Positions 61,274 to 64,000 of a DNA stretch of 64,000 bases are shown in pieces. Made by a program: the position numbers and the translations under genes. Each line of letters starts with the position of its first letter. Position 1 is the first letter of the stretch. The DNA comes from Planctomycetales bacterium. Its GTDB lineage: Bacteria; 4484-113. Where the stretch lies: NCBI GenBank assembly GCA_030606285.1, contig JAUWGS010000001.1, forward strand, positions 1 through 64,000. Direction: 5' to 3'. Under the pieces are notes generated by a model. It was not told the origin of the DNA and did no database searches. It saw only the letters and a program-made list of their open reading frames with translations.

Positions 61274-62518
61274 CTACGCCTCGGTGGCGGCGGGGAGTTT
61301 TCGCCGGATAAGGCCCAGAATCGTGCCGACGATGAGCAGGCTGACGAGCATCGAAGTTCCGCCGCTGCTGAAAAACGGCAGCGTCAGGCCCGAGACCGGC
61401 AGTGCGCCGACGTTCGTCGCCACATTGATGATTGCCTGTAGCGACAGGTTGAATCCGAGCGCGAAGACCGCAACGCTCTCGAAGCAAAACGGCAGCAGCA
61501 TGCTTATGCGCAGGCACAAGAACGCGAGGTAAAGGAACAGGCCCACGACCAGCAGTCCGCCAAGCAGTCCCGTCTCTTCAACCCATATGGCAAAGATGAA
61601 GTCGCGGTCCTGGAACGGCAGCCGGTTCATCTTCTGCTCGCTCTTCATATATCCGCGCCCCAGCAAACCGCCGCTCGAAACGGCTCCCATGGACTGCACT
61701 ATCTGGTAGCCCTCGTCGCTGGGTTCTTCCATCGGGTGAAACGCCGTATAGATGCGCTCGAATCCGTACGCGTACTTCTCCGGCTCGAACAGGTAACCCG
61801 CGCCAAGCAGGACTACGAGCAGCACGGCGAACGTCACAAATCCTCTCATCGGCACGCCCACTAAAAACATCGTCACGACGGATGCTGCGAATACAATTGC
61901 GGTGGTTCCGAGATCGGGCTGAACCGCGACTAGCGCCAGGCAGAGCAGCACTGCCAGAAGCACCCATATGAGCTGCAGCCGGTCGCGCCGGATAGTCATC
62001 AGCTCCCCGCGCTCGGTGCGGAAGCTGGCGAACAGCTTGCTCTTTCCGGTGGTCAGCAGCAGAGACGCGATGAACAACACGAGCGTAATCTTCAGGAATT
62101 CCGCCGGCTGGAACTGGATCGGGCCGATGCGCAACCACCGGAATGCTCCATTGATCTCCTGGCCCAGCGGTGTGAAGAGGACTGCGAGGAGCATCAGTAC
62201 GCTGAAAACAAACGATGCCTGAACGAGTATCTTCAGAGCGCGCTCAGATAGTTTTGGCAGCACGACAGCTCCGACGAAACCAGCCAGCAGCAGGCTAATG
62301 CCGATGAACATTATCTGCTTGAGTACGGTGGAGTAGGGGAAGTTCCCGCGCGCCGCCAGTGGAGCGGTGCTCGCGGAAAACAGAGCGAGGATTCCCAGAA
62401 CGAGCAGGGCTCCGGTGACGAAGAGAAGCAGGCGCGAGTAATGACGTATTTCTTCCTGCCGCTTTTGCACCTGCGACTTGCGGCGGTGTTTTTCAATTGT
62501 CTGGCTGCTCTGCGTCAT
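61274..62518 (-). CDS. ftsW: Septal peptidoglycan polymerase FtsW
   Basis: This SEDS-family protein polymerises glycan strands at the septum with a class B PBP. The 414-aa membrane protein has a charged N-terminus, about ten helices, and the SEDS marks INGAFRWLRIGPIQFQPAEF, AVQPDLGTTAIVFAA, YQIVQSMGAVSSGGLLGRG, WVEETGLLGGLLVV and LPVSGLTLPFFSSGGTSM. It follows murD by 42 bp. RodA is a close relative; the position in the division cluster favours FtsW. Confidence 0.93.
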   Translation of the reverse strand: MTQSSQTIEKHRRKSQVQKRQEEIRHYSRLLLFVTGALLVLGILALFSASTAPLAARGNFPYSTVLKQIMFIGISLLLAGFVGAVVLPKLSERALKILVQASFVFSVLMLLAVLFTPLGQEINGAFRWLRIGPIQFQPAEFLKITLVLFIASLLLTTGKSKLFASFRTERGELMTIRRDRLQLIWVLLAVLLCLALVAVQPDLGTTAIVFAASVVTMFLVGVPMRGFVTFAVLLVVLLGAGYLFEPEKYAYGFERIYTAFHPMEEPSDEGYQIVQSMGAVSSGGLLGRGYMKSEQKMNRLPFQDRDFIFAIWVEETGLLGGLLVVGLFLYLAFLCLRISMLLPFCFESVAVFALGFNLSLQAIINVATNVGALPVSGLTLPFFSSGGTSMLVSLLIVGTILGLIRRKLPAATEA

Positions 62519-62560
62519 CTTCTTGCGCCATCCAGCGGTGGGACCCGCCGGCCCGTCGGC

Positions 62561-63919
62561 TCACAGCTTCTGCACCAGCTCCTTGAACAGGTTCCCGCGT
62601 TCCTCGAAGCTCTCGAACATGTCAAAGCTCGCGCAAGCGGGTGACAGAAGCACCACTTCGCCCGGCTCGGCAGCCTTCCGCGCGGTTTCCACCGCTTTTT
62701 CCAGGCTGCCGGCTCGCGTAATCGCGTCGAATCCTCCCTCGCGAAGGACCTGCTCGAAGCGCCCGGCGGCCTCACCCAGAAGCACGATTTGGCTACAGTC
62801 CTTCTGCGCTTGCGACATGAACTCCGTTAGATCGGTGCCTTTGTCGCGTCCACCGGCGATTAGCACGACTGCCTGCGGAAACGATTTGAGTGCGGTCACG
62901 GTAGCTTCGGGATTGGTTGCCTTGCTGTCGTTGTAGTAGCGCACGCCGTCCAGTTCCCGGACGAACTCGATGCGGTGCTCGTAACCCTCAAAGCTCCCCA
63001 GGCCCTTCTCCAAATGGTTTTTCTTGGCTCCTAGAAGGCGGGCGGCCAGTGCGGCGGCAAGAGCATTCTCCACGTTATGCAGCCCGGGAAGGCGTAGCAC
63101 ATCACGCGCGATGCGCACTTCGCCGTTGCCGGCGTCGACAATCATCTCGCCGTTCTCCAGATACGCGCCCGGCGGCCCCACTTCGCCCACGCTGGAAAAC
63201 GGCAGGAACGTCACGGGTCGGCGTGGAAACTCGTCCGGCTGCAGGTTCTCGTCCTCCGCGTTATAGACAACGCTGTCTCCCTCGATCATCGTTTTCACAA
63301 GGCTGCGCTTCATTGCCGCATAGTTGGCGAACGAATGATGTCGCTCCAGGTGGTCTGGCGTAATATTTGTGAAAACGGCGATGTGCGGATGGAAGTCCGG
63401 GCTGGCTTCGAGCTGGAAGCTGCTCACCTCGCAGCACACGACGTCGTTCTCGTCAAGGTCGTCCACGATACCGATGAACGGAGCGCCGATGTTGCCCACC
63501 GCAAAGGCTTTGCGGAATCCGCTCAGCAGGTGAGCCAGCAGCATGGTCGTTGTGGATTTCCCGTTGCTGCCGGTTATGCCTACGAGCTGGGCGCGGCAAT
63601 TGTGGTATGCCAGCTCAATCTCAGAGATGCAGGCGGTTCCGGCTTCCCGGGCTGCGGCGAGTATAGGATTGTCCAGTGTCACTCCCGGCGAAACTATGAC
63701 CAGCTCGCATCCGGCGAGCGCGTCCTGCGGTATCTCGCCCAGGTGCGCTTCCACGCAGTGCTCCGCCATAAGGCGCTGCAACTCCCGAAGCTTCTCCGGC
63801 TGGGTTACCTCATCAACGCATACGGGATGGGCCTCGTGCAGCAGAAGATAATCCAGTACCGCTCTGCCGGTGATTCCCAACCCGAAAATACCGACCCGTT
63901 TCTTTGCTAAATCCATCAT
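62561..63919 (-). CDS. murD: UDP-N-acetylmuramoylalanine--D-glutamate ligase
   Basis: MurD adds D-glutamate to UDP-MurNAc-L-Ala. The 452-aa protein has GIFGLGITGRAVLDYLL, VSPGVTLDNPILAAAREAG, GITGSNGKSTTTMLLAHLL (P-loop), EVSSFQLEASPDFHPHIAVF, YNDSKATNPEATVTALKSF and IAGGRDKGTDLTEF, LLSPACASFDMFESFEERG. The ATG overlaps the stop of the upstream gene by 4 bp (ATGA). A second ATG follows the first. Confidence 0.96.
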   Translation of the reverse strand: MMDLAKKRVGIFGLGITGRAVLDYLLLHEAHPVCVDEVTQPEKLRELQRLMAEHCVEAHLGEIPQDALAGCELVIVSPGVTLDNPILAAAREAGTACISEIELAYHNCRAQLVGITGSNGKSTTTMLLAHLLSGFRKAFAVGNIGAPFIGIVDDLDENDVVCCEVSSFQLEASPDFHPHIAVFTNITPDHLERHHSFANYAAMKRSLVKTMIEGDSVVYNAEDENLQPDEFPRRPVTFLPFSSVGEVGPPGAYLENGEMIVDAGNGEVRIARDVLRLPGLHNVENALAAALAARLLGAKKNHLEKGLGSFEGYEHRIEFVRELDGVRYYNDSKATNPEATVTALKSFPQAVVLIAGGRDKGTDLTEFMSQAQKDCSQIVLLGEAAGRFEQVLREGGFDAITRAGSLEKAVETARKAAEPGEVVLLSPACASFDMFESFEERGNLFKELVQKL

Positions 63920-64000
63920 AGCGCGTACCGGTAGAACAGCATGACGCTCCCCGCGCAGACCAGCGCGTGCGCCACCCAGAACAACAGCACGGTGGCGATT
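63916..64000 (-). CDS. mraY: Probable MraY C-terminus (cut by window edge)
   Basis: The last 27 codons read ATVLLFWVAHALVCAGSV then MLFYRYAL and TGA, one membrane helix with a short cytoplasmic end. The 4-bp overlap with murD and the cluster order point to mraY, the phospho-MurNAc-pentapeptide transferase. The fragment is too short for a certain call; it could be another membrane protein. Confidence 0.5.
   Translation of the reverse strand, partial: IATVLLFWVAHALVCAGSVMLFYRYAL

Overview
The window is 64 kb of a moderately GC-rich bacterial chromosome. It looks like an uncultured, probably diderm, anaerobic or facultatively fermentative lineage whose phylum I cannot fix from sequence alone. 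Pointers are EtfBA, butyrate kinase/phosphotransbutyrylase, the redox repressor Rex, HypC/HypD, a mitochondrial-type citrate synthase, many predicted lipoproteins with lipoboxes, an unlinked 23S rRNA gene, and many promoters whose -10 box sits 6-9 nt from the start codon (probable leaderless mRNAs).

Layout. 1-1.8 kb: 3' part of a dockerin-type surface protein. 1.8-5.9 kb (minus): etfBA, citrate synthase with a near-consensus promoter and a Rex-type operator, hslV. 6.0-10.4 kb: a giant PQQ-propeller lipoprotein and an in-frame relic behind its UGA stop. 10.6-21.3 kb: tRNA-Thr, mutL, menG/ubiE, rex, small lipoprotein and acyltransferase genes, a cation efflux gene divergent from a cinA-type gene, flbD-like, an AI-2E family permease, mrp. 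21.4-27.2 kb: tRNA-Pro, an AMMECR1/Memo pair, hypCD, repeat lipoproteins. 27.5-30.8 kb: a Gly-rich PKD/dockerin lipoprotein broken by an in-frame UGA. 31.1-34.1 kb: lone 23S rRNA. 34.1-40.9 kb: accessory exported-protein genes interspersed with relics of the 3' end of ptb. 40.9-45.4 kb: ptb and buk (minus), then infC-rpmI-rplT-pheS (plus). 45.5-49.0 kb: a second PQQ lipoprotein. 49-55.7 kb: PRC-barrel protein, MacB/FtsX-type permease, a lipoprotein, uvrC/folK divergent pair, a DUF433/DUF5615 toxin-antitoxin pair. 55.8-64 kb: gene relics and an accessory gene, then a division/cell-wall cluster on the minus strand (mraY end, murD, ftsW, murC, murB, ddl, ftsQ) without murG.

How the parts fit. 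The rex gene and two Rex-like 18-bp operators, one in the citrate synthase leader and one over the -10 box of buk-ptb, suggest an NADH-responsive switch between TCA entry and butyrate-type fermentation; EtfBA fits the same metabolism. The accessory layer is dominated by exported proteins built from tandem repeats (PQQ blades, a seven-copy PAISY repeat, PKD, dockerin, Gly-rich). Several lie beside duplicated 3' ends of housekeeping genes (ptb, ftsQ), or are invaded by, or lie beside, a small two-hairpin palindromic element. I found no CRISPR array, phage, transposase or integrase.
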